A stretch of 64,000 nt of DNA from Myxococcales bacterium (GTDB lineage Bacteria > Myxococcota_A > Polyangia > Nannocystales > Nannocystaceae). This document shows, piece after piece, positions 53,176-64,000 of the stretch. Under the pieces are notes generated by a model. The model saw only the letters and a program-made list of their open reading frames with translations. It was not told where the DNA came from and searched no databases. The stretch is from assembly GCA_020633315.1 (NCBI GenBank), contig JACKDV010000003.1, positions 62,001 through 126,000 on the forward strand, given 5' to 3'. Within the stretch, counting starts at the first letter, position 1; each line of letters starts with the position of its first letter. A program made the position numbers and the translations under genes.

Positions 53176-54459
53176 TCAGGGGAAGCTCAGCAGCACGCCC
53201 ACCCGATCGGCCCCCGCGGCCGCGATCACCAGGTCGGGCACGGTGTCGTCGTTGAGGTCGGCCACCTCGAGCGCCAGCGGGTTGAGCGGCAGCAGGTAGG
53301 AGCCCCGCACGTCGTACGAGCCGTCGGGGAAGCGCTCGAACACCACCACCTCGGCGTCGCCACGGCGCAGCGCGATGATGTCGAGGACCCCGTCGGCCGT
53401 CACGTCGGCCAGCACCACGCCGTAGGCCTCGCTCACCACCCCGAAGTGCTCCACCGTGTCGGCGAAGCCGCCCATGCCGTCGCCGCGCAGCAGCGCCACA
53501 TCGTCGTCGTCGAAGTTGGCGATGGCCAGGTCCATCGCCCCGTCGCCGTCGGCATCGCCCGCGGTGAGGGCCCGCGGCCCCTGCCCCACCACCACCCGCT
53601 CCTCCGCGGCCAGGGTGCCGCTGCCGTCACCCCGCAGCACCGAGATGGTGTCCTCGCCCTGGTTGGCCACCGCCACGTCGAGGTCGCCGTCGCCGTCGAG
53701 GTCCACCACCACCAGGTCATAGGGCTCCGGGCCCACGGGGAAGGTCTGGGCGCCCAGGAAGCCGCCCATGCCGTCGCCCAGGCGCACGGTGACGTCCTCG
53801 CTCAGCTCGCCCACCGAGACCAGGTCGCCCCAGCCGTCGTCGTCGAGATCGCGGATGGCCACCGCCCGCGGCCCCGAGGCGGCGCCCACCGGCATCTGAT
53901 CGGAGAAGCCCCCCTTGCCGTCACCGTAGTACACGGCCACGTACTCGGTGATCGGGTTGGCCCCCGCCATGTCGATGATCCCGTCGTCGTCGAGGTGGCC
54001 CAGCGCCACCCCGCGCGTGCCCGAGCCGCCCAGCACCAGCGTGGGCTCCCCGAAGCCGCCCATGCCGTCGCCGAGCATGATCGTGTGCCCGTTGGCCCCC
54101 ACCGCCGCGGTCACCACGTCGAGCACCCCGTCGCCCTGCAGATCGGCCAGCGCCAGATCCGAGGGCGCGCTGTCGACCGCGTAGTTCTCCACGTCGAGGT
54201 AGCACAGCTCGCCCACGTCGATGACCCCGTTGCCGCAGGTCTGGGGCGGCGGGCCGCTGCTGGCATCGGCGTCGTCGCTCGAGCTGGTGCCGGGCTCGGG
54301 GCCGGTCGTGTCGGGCACGACCATGGTGGTCGAGCCGCCCTCGTCGCTGCTGCCCTCGGAGCTCGGCGTCGCCGGCCCGTCGTCGCCACAGCCCAGGCCG
54401 AGCCCGGCCACGAACACCATTCCGAGGGGCCAGACCCCGATCGTCCTCATCGCCCGCAT
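53176..54459 (-). CDS. FG-GAP/VCBS beta-propeller lipoprotein
   Basis: 427 aa. Signal with lipobox GLGLGC (Cys 24), low-complexity tether, then CGNGVIDVGELC, a motif common in myxobacterial secreted proteins. The rest is about seven FG-GAP/VCBS repeats, each with D-x-D/N-G-D-x-D calcium-type loops (DLDGDGDLDVAV, DADGDGAMDLAI, DLDDDGWGDLV) and GDGMGGF turns, forming a beta-propeller. Likely a calcium-bound surface protein; partner unknown. Confidence 0.88.
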   Translation of the reverse strand: MRAMRTIGVWPLGMVFVAGLGLGCGDDGPATPSSEGSSDEGGSTTMVVPDTTGPEPGTSSSDDADASSGPPPQTCGNGVIDVGELCYLDVENYAVDSAPSDLALADLQGDGVLDVVTAAVGANGHTIMLGDGMGGFGEPTLVLGGSGTRGVALGHLDDDGIIDMAGANPITEYVAVYYGDGKGGFSDQMPVGAASGPRAVAIRDLDDDGWGDLVSVGELSEDVTVRLGDGMGGFLGAQTFPVGPEPYDLVVVDLDGDGDLDVAVANQGEDTISVLRGDGSGTLAAEERVVVGQGPRALTAGDADGDGAMDLAIANFDDDDVALLRGDGMGGFADTVEHFGVVSEAYGVVLADVTADGVLDIIALRRGDAEVVVFERFPDGSYDVRGSYLLPLNPLALEVADLNDDTVPDLVIAAAGADRVGVLLSFP

Positions 54460-54499
54460 GCTACCCCGCGCCCGGGGGCGCGGGGCGCTCGAGGGACCA

Positions 54500-56725
<2,226 letters not shown>

Positions 56726-56791
56726 CGCCTGGCCTTGTATCGCCGCGCCGGCGGTGGGGACAAGCCCGCGGCCCCCGGCGCCGCGGCGGGG

Positions 56792-57721
56792 CTACGCGGG
56801 GCTCCGCAGCGTCTCCAGATCGAGCACCGAGTCCTCCTTGGGCAGCCGCGAGACCTCGAAGTCGGCCACCAGCGCCCGGGGCTCCACGCGTCCGATCCCG
56901 GGGGCCAGCAGGCCCGCCGAGCGAGCCAGGGTGGCCACCAGCCGCTGGGGGTCGGCCCCCTCCTCGCGCAGGCGGGTGAGCTCGGGGGCCCCGTGGCGCT
57001 TGCCCAGCTTGTTGCCGTCGGGGCCGAGCACCAGCGGCACGTGGGCGTAGCGGGGCGTGGGCAGGCCCAGCGCGCGCTGCAGCAGCACCTGCCGGGCGGT
57101 GCTGGTCCACAGGTCGGCGCCCCGCAGCACGTGGGTGATGCCCATCGCGCCGTCGTCCACCACCACCGCGAGCTGGTAGGCCCAGGCGCCGTCCGAGCGG
57201 CGCAGCACGAAGTCCCCCACCTCGGCCGCCACGTCCTCCTCGTGGTGGCCGAGCACCGCGTCGTCCACCGTCACCACGCCGGCCGGGGTGTGCCAGCGGA
57301 CGGCGCGGGGCCGCTCGGGGCACGACACGCCCTCGCAGCAGGTGCCCGGGTACACCGGCTCGCGCCCGTGCGGGGCGAAGGTGGCCTCGCGCAGCTCCTT
57401 GCGGGTGCAGGTGCATTCGAAGGTCCGCAGCCGAGCCAGCGCCGCCACGTAGTGCTCGCCCCGCTCCGACTGCCGGTAGGGGCCGTGGGGACCGCCCACG
57501 TCGGGCCCCTCGTCCCAGTCCAGGCCCATCCAGCGCAGATCGGCGAGCTGGTCGCGCTCGTGCTGCGCGCGGGAGCGACCGGGGTCGAGGTCCTCCACTC
57601 GCACCACGAAGCGGCCGCCCAGCGAGCGCGCCCACAGCCAGGCCAGCAGCGCGGTGCGGGCGTTGCCCAGGTGCAGCCGGCCGCTGGGCGTCGGGGCGTA
57701 GCGTCCGCAGGGCTCGCTCAT
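56792..57721 (-). CDS. gluQRS: Glutamyl-Q tRNA(Asp) synthetase
   Basis: 309 aa. Shortened GluRS paralogue that attaches Glu to queuosine of tRNA-Asp. HIGH equivalent in APTPSGRLHLGN, KMSKS equivalent GNKLGKRHG, and zinc cysteines at CTCTRKE and YPGTC. It lacks the anticodon-binding C-terminal domain of true GluRS, which defines the family. Ends 66 bp before the start of the prolyl oligopeptidase gene on the same strand. Confidence 0.95.
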   Translation of the reverse strand: MSEPCGRYAPTPSGRLHLGNARTALLAWLWARSLGGRFVVRVEDLDPGRSRAQHERDQLADLRWMGLDWDEGPDVGGPHGPYRQSERGEHYVAALARLRTFECTCTRKELREATFAPHGREPVYPGTCCEGVSCPERPRAVRWHTPAGVVTVDDAVLGHHEEDVAAEVGDFVLRRSDGAWAYQLAVVVDDGAMGITHVLRGADLWTSTARQVLLQRALGLPTPRYAHVPLVLGPDGNKLGKRHGAPELTRLREEGADPQRLVATLARSAGLLAPGIGRVEPRALVADFEVSRLPKEDSVLDLETLRSPA

Positions 57722-57748
57722 CGGCCTCCAGCATAGGCCGGAAGCTCG

Positions 57749-58303
57749 CTACTGCGTAAAGGTCGAGCTGCGGGTCTCGGTGCTGTCACAGAAGCCGCAG
57801 CGCTCGTCCCCGTGGTAGGTCTCGTCGCGCTCGTAGTCCAGCGCGTAGCTCTCCTCGATCACGACAGCGCCCTCGTGGTACAGGGCCAGGGACACGTCGG
57901 TGGGCCCGCGCGTGCCGCCCTCGACGTGCTCGTTGGCGATGATGGCGATGCCATGGCGGGTGACCATGCTGCCCATGCCGTCGACGGTGGCAGTCATCTC
58001 GCCGAACCAGACCACGCGCACCCGGAAATCGCGGTCGCCCGTGGTCTGGATCGGCTCGCCGCACGAGCCGGTGCCGTCGTCGGCCACCGTGCACGCGACC
58101 GTGAGCTCGTCGCCCTCGAGGTCCAGCCGCAGCTCGTACGGGCCGGGCCGGAGCGCCATCTCGTCGGCCGTGGTCGCGGTCCACTCCAGCCCACCGACGC
58201 ACTCGTTGTCGTAGCAATCGATCGACAGCAGGCCACAGCCCCCCACGACGGAGCTCAGGGCCAAGAGCACAGAGGCGACGGTCTCCCTACGAAGGCAATT
58301 CAT
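57749..58303 (-). CDS. Lipoprotein paralogue A (CGFCDS family)
   Basis: 184 aa from ATG 58303 (MNCLRRE). Lipobox VVGGC, then paired cysteines (DCYDNECVGGL). The mature part shares order and motifs with the next gene: GLEWTATTADEMALRPGPYEL, VACTVADDGTGSC, RGPTDVSLALY, and a C-terminal ESYALDYERDE followed by GDERCGFCDSTETR. Function unknown. One of two tandem paralogues. Confidence 0.8.
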   Translation of the reverse strand: MNCLRRETVASVLLALSSVVGGCGLLSIDCYDNECVGGLEWTATTADEMALRPGPYELRLDLEGDELTVACTVADDGTGSCGEPIQTTGDRDFRVRVVWFGEMTATVDGMGSMVTRHGIAIIANEHVEGGTRGPTDVSLALYHEGAVVIEESYALDYERDETYHGDERCGFCDSTETRSSTFTQ

Positions 58304-58376
58304 CGAGCGGGGAGTGTCCCCCGAGCTCCGATCGATCATGGAATTCGACATGGCGGCGACGACCTCGTCGCCAGGG

Positions 58377-58895
58377 CTACTGCGGCAGGCCCACCGTGCG
58401 CGACTCCTCCGAGTCGCAGAAGCCGCAGCGCTCGTCGCCGAAGAAGTCCTCGTCGCGCTCGTACTCCACCGCGTAGCTCTCCTCGAGCACCACCGCGCCG
58501 TCTCGTCGCAGGGTGAGCGCCACGTCGGTGGGGCCCCGCACCCCTTGCTCGACGTTCTCGCTGGCCAGCAGGGTCATCCCGAAGCCCGGGCCCGCCCAGG
58601 TCGAGACCGAGCCCACGCTGGCGCTCACGAAGAAGTCGCGGGCGCCGCTGACCCGCATCGCCTCCTCACAGCGGTCGTCGTCGGCGCCCGTCACCGTGCA
58701 GGCGATGGTGAAGCGATCGCCCTCCAGATCGATCTCGAGCTGGTACTCGCCGGGACGCAGCGGCATCTGGTCCTCGGTCGCCGCGGTCCAGGTGAGCCCG
58801 CCGCTGCAGCCGATGTCGTTGCACGCGAGGCAGCCCGCCGCCGTGGCGAGCACCGCCAGCGCCGCCGCCGTGAGACCATGACGCACCCAGGCCAT
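58377..58895 (-). CDS. Lipoprotein paralogue B (CGFCDS family)
   Basis: 172 aa. Signal MAWVRHGL...ATAAGC with further cysteines (CLACNDIGC). Shares with paralogue A the blocks GGLTWTAATEDQMPLRPGEYQL, IACTVTGADDDRC, RGPTDVALTLR, and ESYAVEYERDE plus GDERCGFCDSEESR. About 73 bp separate the two genes, on the same strand, indicating local duplication. Function unknown; exported, probably disulfide-bonded. Confidence 0.8.
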   Translation of the reverse strand: MAWVRHGLTAAALAVLATAAGCLACNDIGCSGGLTWTAATEDQMPLRPGEYQLEIDLEGDRFTIACTVTGADDDRCEEAMRVSGARDFFVSASVGSVSTWAGPGFGMTLLASENVEQGVRGPTDVALTLRRDGAVVLEESYAVEYERDEDFFGDERCGFCDSEESRTVGLPQ

Positions 58896-59101
58896 CGCCT
58901 TCGATAGTGCCCCTTGCCGACCGAACGATCACGCCAGGCGCCCCACCTTCGTTTCATCGACCGAAGCCGCGGCCGCGCAGACGGGTGCACACCCGGATCG
59001 CTCATCGGTCATCGCCCGACGGATCCGCGAGGAAGCTGTGCGGGTGATCACTGCTCGCCGGTGGCGTCGCGCGGGAGCCTGGGCCAAAGTCCCGGCGAGC
59101 C

Positions 59102-60169
59102 GTGGCCGACCGATTCGACATCTCCCAGCGCAAGAAGGACCACCTGGCGCTCTGCGCAGGGCCCAACGTGGCCTTCCGCGACAAGAGCACGCTGCTCGAG
59201 GAGGTGGAGCTGGTGCACTGCGCCCTGCCCGAGATGCACGCCGACGAGGTGGACAGCACCACCCCGCTGCTGGGCAAGACCCTGGCCGCGCCGGTGATCG
59301 TCGCGGCCATGACCGGCGGCACCGACATCGCGGCCAAGATCAACCAAGACCTCGCCCGGGCGGCCGACGAGCTGGGGCTGGGCTTTGGCCTGGGCTCGCA
59401 GCGGGCGATGTTCGAGCGGCCGCAGACCGCCTGGACCTTCCAGGTGCGCGAGGCCGCGCCCAACGTGCTGCTGCTGGGCAACCTGGGGATGATGCAGGCG
59501 GCGACCATGAGCACGGCGCAGATCCAGGATCTGTGCGGCCAGGTGGGCGCCGACGCGCTGTGCATCCACCTCAACCCGGCCATGGAGATCGTGCAGCCCG
59601 GGGGCGATCGCGACTTCCGAGGCGGCCTGGAGGTGATGGCGCGGCTGGTGGAGGAGCTGACGATCCCCATCGTGGCCAAGGAGACCGGCTGCGGGCTGTC
59701 GCGGGCGATGGGCGAGCGGGTCATGGAGGCGGGCGTGCGCACCGTCGACACCAGCGGGGCGGGCGGCACGAGCTGGGTGGCGGTGGAGGAGCACCGGGCC
59801 GTCGACCCCGACTGGAAGGCGGTGGCCGGCGAGCTGTGGGACTGGGGGATCCCCACCGCGGCCTCCGTGCTGCAGCTACAGGGCCTGGGCCTCGACATCA
59901 TCGCCACCGGCGGCGTGCGGACCGGCCTCGATGCCGCGCGGGCGGTGGCCCTGGGCGCGACCGCGGCCGGCATGGCCGCGCAGGTGCTCAAGGCCCACAA
60001 GGCCGGCGGCTACGAGGGCGCCAAGCAGTTCCTGCAGCGGGTGGTGATGACGGTGCGCAGCGTCATGCTGGTCACCGGCTGCCGAACCGTGGCGGAATTC
60101 CGGCGCGCCCCCAAGATCCTGGGGCCGCGCCTGGGCGCGTGGCGACCGGAGGCCTCGCCCCCCCCGTGA
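59102..60169 (+). CDS. fni: Type 2 isopentenyl-diphosphate isomerase
   Basis: 355 aa from GTG 59102. FMN/NADPH-dependent IPP-DMAPP isomerase. Motifs: ISQRKKDHL near the start, MTGGT, GLGSQRAMF, LGNLGMMQA, HLNPAMEIVQPGGDRDF, VAKETGCGLS, DTSGAGGTSWV, and TGGVRTGLDAARA. Length is standard (about 340-360). First gene of the mevalonate operon, with mvk starting 7 bp downstream behind TGAGGA. Confidence 0.96.
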   Translation: MADRFDISQRKKDHLALCAGPNVAFRDKSTLLEEVELVHCALPEMHADEVDSTTPLLGKTLAAPVIVAAMTGGTDIAAKINQDLARAADELGLGFGLGSQRAMFERPQTAWTFQVREAAPNVLLLGNLGMMQAATMSTAQIQDLCGQVGADALCIHLNPAMEIVQPGGDRDFRGGLEVMARLVEELTIPIVAKETGCGLSRAMGERVMEAGVRTVDTSGAGGTSWVAVEEHRAVDPDWKAVAGELWDWGIPTAASVLQLQGLGLDIIATGGVRTGLDAARAVALGATAAGMAAQVLKAHKAGGYEGAKQFLQRVVMTVRSVMLVTGCRTVAEFRRAPKILGPRLGAWRPEASPPP

Positions 60170-60176
60170 GGACGAC

Positions 60177-61103
60177 GTGGCCCTTGCACTGCATCCCCAT
60201 GCCGAGGCGCACGGCAAGGCCATCGTGCTCGGCGAGCACTCGGTGGTCTACGGCTTCCCGGCCCTCGCGGCCGCCGTGCCCGGCTCGCTGACCCTGCGGG
60301 CGGCGGCCCTGGCCGATCCGCGGGCGCCCAGCACCCTGCGCTTCCCCGCCTGGGGCCTCGAGCTCGGCCTCGACGCCCGCTCCGAGCACCCCGTGGCCCG
60401 GGCCTGCCTCGAGGTGCTCGGTCACTGCGACGGACCGCTGACCGGCTGGGCCATCGAGGGCGACAGCCGGCTGCCCGCCGGGGCCGGCCTGGGCTCCTCG
60501 GCCGCGCTCACCGTGGCCCTGGCGCGCCTGGCCCTGGGACCACAGGCCCCCGTAGAGGAAGTGGTGGCCGGATCGATGGCGGGCGAGCGGGTGTTCCACG
60601 GCGAGCCCTCCGGCATCGACTCCGAGGTCGCGGCCCGCGGCGGCCTGCTGCGCTTCGTCCGCGGGCAGGCACCCACCCCCGTGCCGCTCGTGGCCCCGCT
60701 GACCCTGGTGGTGGTCCCCAGTCGCGTGGGGCGGAGCACGGCCGAGCAGGTCGCCAAGGTGCGGGCGCGGGTCGAGGGCTACCCCACCCTGGCCCGGCCG
60801 CTGCTCGAGGTGCTCGGTCGATCGGTCGATCAGGGCATCGAGGCCCTGGCGGCCCGCGATCTCCCCCGGCTGGGCGAGATCATGCAGATCGCCCACGAAT
60901 TGCTGTCCGCCCTGTCGATCTCGTCGCCCGTCCTCGATGCGCTGTGCTCCACCGCACTCCGCCACGGGGCCCTCGGTGCAAAGCTCACCGGCGCCGGCGG
61001 GGGCGGCTGCATCCTGGCCCTGCCCGGGCCCGAGCCCGGGGACCTCGTCGACGCGTTCGTGGCCGAAGGCTACGAGCCCCTGCTCGTGGAGCTCCTCCCA
61101 TGA
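60177..61103 (+). CDS. mvk: Mevalonate kinase
   Basis: 308 aa from GTG 60177. GHMP kinase: AHGKAIVLGEHSVVYGFPAL near the start, ATP-binding PAGAGLGSSAA, catalytic GIDSEVA, and C-terminal KLTGAGGGGC. Phosphorylates mevalonate at O5. AGGA lies 4 nt before the GTG; its stop overlaps the mvaD start (ATGA), so translation is coupled. Confidence 0.95.
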   Translation: MALALHPHAEAHGKAIVLGEHSVVYGFPALAAAVPGSLTLRAAALADPRAPSTLRFPAWGLELGLDARSEHPVARACLEVLGHCDGPLTGWAIEGDSRLPAGAGLGSSAALTVALARLALGPQAPVEEVVAGSMAGERVFHGEPSGIDSEVAARGGLLRFVRGQAPTPVPLVAPLTLVVVPSRVGRSTAEQVAKVRARVEGYPTLARPLLEVLGRSVDQGIEALAARDLPRLGEIMQIAHELLSALSISSPVLDALCSTALRHGALGAKLTGAGGGGCILALPGPEPGDLVDAFVAEGYEPLLVELLP

Positions 61104-62107
61104 AGCCCGTCCGCGCCACCGCGTGCTCCAACATCGCCCTGGTCAAGTACTGGGGCAAGCGCACCGGCGTGCCCGCGGAGCTCAACCTGCCCGCGGTGGG
61201 CTCGCTGTCGATGACCCTCGATGCGCTGCGCACCGAGACCGAGCTGTGCCCCGCGTCGGCCGATGCGTTCTGGCTCGACGGCCAGCTCGTGGCCGACGAG
61301 CAGGCCACCAAGGTGTGGCGGCACCTCGATCGCATGTGGTCGGCGGCGGGCGGCAAGGGCTCGCGCCCGCGGGCCGAGGTACGCTCGGTCAACCACTTCC
61401 CCACGGCGGCCGGCCTGGCCAGCTCCGCCTCGGGCTTCGCCGCCCTCACCATGGCCGCGGCCGGAGCATTCGAGGCCGACCTGAGCGCGCAGGCCCTGTC
61501 GTCACTCGCCCGCCAGGGCTCGGGCAGCGCCGCGCGCTCGATCTTCGGCGGCTTCGTGCGCCTGGACCGGGGCGAGGCCGCCGACGGCAGCGACTGCCGC
61601 GCACGCCCCATCGCCGGCGCCGACCACTGGCCGCTCGCGCTGCTCGTGGTGCAGACCACCGCCGGTCGCAAGCCGCTCGGCTCCACCTCGGGCATGGAGC
61701 AGTGCCGCGAGACCTCACCCTACTACCCGGCGTGGGTCGGCACCTCCGAGGCGGATCTCGACGCGGCCGAGTCCGCGCTGCTCGCTCGCGACCTGTTGGC
61801 GCTGGGCCGGGTGGTCGAGCACAGCTGCTTCAAGATGCACGCCTGCATGATGGCCACCGATCCGCCGATCCTGTACTGGAACCCGACCACCGTGGCTGCC
61901 GTGCAGGCGGTGTGGCAGGCCCGCGCCGAGGGCGAGCCGGGCTTCGTCACCATCGACGCCGGCCCCCACGTGAAGGTGCTGTGCGAGCGGGCGCGGGCCG
62001 AGGCCCTGCGCGAGCGCCTGGCCGCGGTGCCCGGCGTCCGCGACGTGCTCGTCGCCACCCCCGGCCCCGATGCCACCGTCGGGCCGCTGCCGGAGGCCTC
62101 GGCATGA
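61100..62107 (+). CDS. mvaD: Diphosphomevalonate decarboxylase
   Basis: 335 aa. ATP-dependent decarboxylation of diphosphomevalonate to IPP. Motifs: SNIALVKYWGKR, the NHFPTAAGLASSASGFAAL phosphate loop, GSGSAARSIFGGF, MEQCRETSPYY and IDAGPHVKVLC with the catalytic Asp. Length standard (about 325-345). Overlaps mvk (ATGA) and the next gene (ATGA). Confidence 0.96.
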   Translation: MKPVRATACSNIALVKYWGKRTGVPAELNLPAVGSLSMTLDALRTETELCPASADAFWLDGQLVADEQATKVWRHLDRMWSAAGGKGSRPRAEVRSVNHFPTAAGLASSASGFAALTMAAAGAFEADLSAQALSSLARQGSGSAARSIFGGFVRLDRGEAADGSDCRARPIAGADHWPLALLVVQTTAGRKPLGSTSGMEQCRETSPYYPAWVGTSEADLDAAESALLARDLLALGRVVEHSCFKMHACMMATDPPILYWNPTTVAAVQAVWQARAEGEPGFVTIDAGPHVKVLCERARAEALRERLAAVPGVRDVLVATPGPDATVGPLPEASA

Positions 62108-64000
62108 GCGTCTCGGTCTCGGCGCCCGGCAAGGCGTTCCTCATCGGCGAGTACGCGGTGCTCGAGGGCGCGCCCTCGATCGTCACCGCGGTGGACGTGC
62201 GGGCGATCGCCCACGCCGCCCGCGAGGACCTGCGCCCCACCGCCAGCTCGGTGGTCCAGTGCGCGCACCGGCGGGCGCTCGACTACCTCGAGGCGGGCGG
62301 CGATCAGGTCGTCGAGGGCGTGCCGGTGGTCGACACCGGTCCGTTCTACGTGGGCCAGCGCAAGCTCGGCCTGGGCTCCAGCGCGGCGGTGACCGCCGCG
62401 GTGGTGGGCTACCACCTCGCGGCGCACGGCCTCGACCCGCAGGATCCCGAGGTCCAGCGCGACGTGCTCGACCTGGCCATGGCCGCCCACGCCGAGGCGC
62501 AGGGCGGGGGCGGCAGCGGAGGCGACGTGGCGGCGGCGGTGCTCGGCGGCACGCTGCGCTTCGAGCAGGGCAAGGGCACGCCGGTCACCCCCCTGCCCGG
62601 CCTGCACCTGGCCTTCGTGGACTCGGGCTACGCCGCCATCACCAGCGACCTGGTCCGGCGCGTGCGCGAGGCCGAGAAGGCCCAGCCCGCGCGCTACGCC
62701 GCGGCCATGGCCGTGCTCGGCGAGGCGGCCCGCGCCTTCATCGATGCGTTCGTGCTCGGCGAGGGCGAGGACCCGGCCACGGTCGGCCCCGAGCGGCTCG
62801 CCGAGCGCTTCGCCGCCATCCGCCACGCGGTGGCGCGGCACAACGAGGGCCTCGAGCTGCTCCAGGCCCTCGCAGGGGCCCCCTTCATCACCCCGCAGAT
62901 CGCCACCATCCTCCACGAGGCCGACGCGGCGGGGCTCACCGCCAAGCCCAGCGGGGCCAGCGGGGGCGACCTGGTGGTGGTGATGTCCCCCGATCGCTCG
63001 GCGCTCGAGCGCCTGGGCGAGCGGCTGCGGCGGGAGCACGGCCTGGTGCTGCGCACCGACCTCGTCGCCGGGGCCCAGGGCCTGCGCGCCGAGCAGCGCC
63101 TGCCCACCAACTCGCGGCTGGCCGGCTTCTTCAAGCTCAGCGTGGAGCAGCGCCGCGCCGCGGTGGCGGCGAGCACCGGCCTGTCGCTCGATCGCCTCGC
63201 CGAGCTCGACGCGGGCAGCTTCGACGTGGCCCGGGCCAACCACATGATCGAGAACGTGGTCGGCACCCTCGAGCTGCCGCTGGCCATCGCCACCAATTTC
63301 CGCATCAACGGCCGCGACTTCCTGGTGCCGATGTGCGTCGAGGAGGCCTCGGTGGTTGCGGCCGCCTCCAACGCGGCCAAGATGATCCGCGCCGGCGGGG
63401 GCTTCTCCGCCCACTCCGATCCCGCGTGGATGATCGCCCAGGTGCAGCTCGTGCCCGCCGAGGGCGAGGTGCCCGAGGACGGCACCGCGGCCGGGGCCGC
63501 GGCCGCGGCGATCCGCGAGGCCGCCCCCCGCCTGCTCGCGCTGGCCGACACCGCCCACCCCCGCCTGCTCATCCGGGGCGGCGGCGCCCGGGAGATCGAG
63601 GTCCGCCCCGTGGACCGAGCCATGGTGGTGGTGCACGTGCTGGTGGACTGCCAGGACGCCATGGGGGCCAACCTGCTCAACACCGTGGCCGAGACCGTGG
63701 CCCCCGAGCTCGAGGCCATCACCGGCTGGCAGGCGGGGCTGCGGATCCTCAGCAACCTCAGCGATCGACGCTGCGCCCACGTGTCGGCGCGGATTCCCCC
63801 CGAGGCGCTCGTGGGCAAGGGCTTCACCGGCCCGCAGGTGGTCGACGGCATCGTGTCCGCCTCGCGCTTCGCCGAGCTCGACCCCTACCGCGCCACCACC
63901 CACAACAAGGGGATCATGAACGGCGTGGATGCGGTGGTGCTCGCCACCGGCAACGACTGGCGCGCCATGGAGGCCAGCGCCCACGCCTTCGCGGCCCGCG
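62104..64000 (+). CDS. Phosphomevalonate kinase fused to class II HMG-CoA reductase, 3' partial
   Basis: One uninterrupted frame from ATG 62104 to the window end (632 codons seen). Residues 1-about 330 are a GHMP phosphomevalonate kinase: APGKAFLIGEYAVLEGAPS, GLGSSAA (89-95), AKPSGASGGD. From about 336 (LPTNSRLAGFFKLSVEQR) it becomes class II HMG-CoA reductase: ENVVG with E383, FLVPMCVEEASVVAAASNAA, DAMGANLLNT (D518), HNKGIMNG (K602) and TGND (D618). The final catalytic His lies beyond the window. The frame was checked at about 15 points across the junction. It overlaps mvaD (ATGA). The polypeptide would perform two non-consecutive mevalonate-pathway steps. Confidence 0.9.
   Translation, partial: MSVSVSAPGKAFLIGEYAVLEGAPSIVTAVDVRAIAHAAREDLRPTASSVVQCAHRRALDYLEAGGDQVVEGVPVVDTGPFYVGQRKLGLGSSAAVTAAVVGYHLAAHGLDPQDPEVQRDVLDLAMAAHAEAQGGGGSGGDVAAAVLGGTLRFEQGKGTPVTPLPGLHLAFVDSGYAAITSDLVRRVREAEKAQPARYAAAMAVLGEAARAFIDAFVLGEGEDPATVGPERLAERFAAIRHAVARHNEGLELLQALAGAPFITPQIATILHEADAAGLTAKPSGASGGDLVVVMSPDRSALERLGERLRREHGLVLRTDLVAGAQGLRAEQRLPTNSRLAGFFKLSVEQRRAAVAASTGLSLDRLAELDAGSFDVARANHMIENVVGTLELPLAIATNFRINGRDFLVPMCVEEASVVAAASNAAKMIRAGGGFSAHSDPAWMIAQVQLVPAEGEVPEDGTAAGAAAAAIREAAPRLLALADTAHPRLLIRGGGAREIEVRPVDRAMVVVHVLVDCQDAMGANLLNTVAETVAPELEAITGWQAGLRILSNLSDRRCAHVSARIPPEALVGKGFTGPQVVDGIVSASRFAELDPYRATTHNKGIMNGVDAVVLATGNDWRAMEASAHAFAAR

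Overview
The window is a GC-rich (I estimate a little over 70 percent G+C) bacterial chromosome segment, densely coded on both strands. It carries several Pkn-type Ser/Thr kinases, many secreted lipoproteins with Thr/Ser/Gly-rich tethers, a MopE-type metal-binding lipoprotein, an FG-GAP/VCBS lipoprotein with a GNGVIDVGE-type motif, and a complete-looking lower mevalonate operon. Together these point to a myxobacterium, most plausibly of the Nannocystineae (Nannocystis/Plesiocystis/Enhygromyxa-like). That placement is inference from gene content, not from a marker gene.

Layout. 1-6.1 kb: a tightly coupled + strand cluster entered in mid-gene (ABC exporter half, HTTM membrane protein, squalene-cyclase-repeat protein, SAM methyltransferase, second ABC exporter), possibly the edge of a biosynthesis/export locus. 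6.1-11.5 kb (- strand): giant carboxypeptidase-regulatory/PDZ membrane protein, alanine racemase, Crp/Fnr regulator. 11.5-14.5 kb (+): thiS-thiG-thiE, an overlapping signal-peptidase homologue that lacks both catalytic residues, and tRNA-Thr(CGU). 14.7-24.7 kb: envelope lipoproteins, two kinases, an SH3-NlpC/P60 hydrolase, a DDAH-like enzyme. 25-35.8 kb: FHA-histidine kinase, M17 aminopeptidase, lysoplasmalogenase, DUF1684, DUF938, a single-chain DUF692-DUF2063 fusion, a PLP dehydratase, and a 43-bp-period palindromic repeat array in a 544 bp gap. 35.8-43 kb: Sco/cytochrome c/YHS fusion, thioredoxin-like ferredoxin, Clp-type double AAA+ protein with an altered first P-loop, GCS2-CBS fusion. 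42.9-52 kb: dtd, ttcA, a lipoprotein behind an AT-rich gap, a large TPR kinase, SDR, MscS, KamA-family radical SAM enzyme. 52-59 kb: a decayed FMN-reductase-like gene, lipoproteins, prolyl oligopeptidase, gluQRS, two tandem paralogous lipoproteins. 59-64 kb: fni, mvk, mvaD and a phosphomevalonate kinase fused in frame to class II HMG-CoA reductase, running off the end of the window.

How genes work together: the last four genes form a translationally coupled operon converting HMG-CoA to IPP/DMAPP; only HMG-CoA synthase is not seen. The thi genes make the thiazole moiety and couple it to the pyrimidine. The Sco protein, its secreted neighbour and possibly the ferredoxin suggest copper/redox work at the membrane. 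Strongest oddities: the PMK-HMGR fusion, the DUF692-DUF2063 fusion, the catalytically dead signal peptidase, the 43-bp palindrome array, and the five-gene cluster at the left edge.
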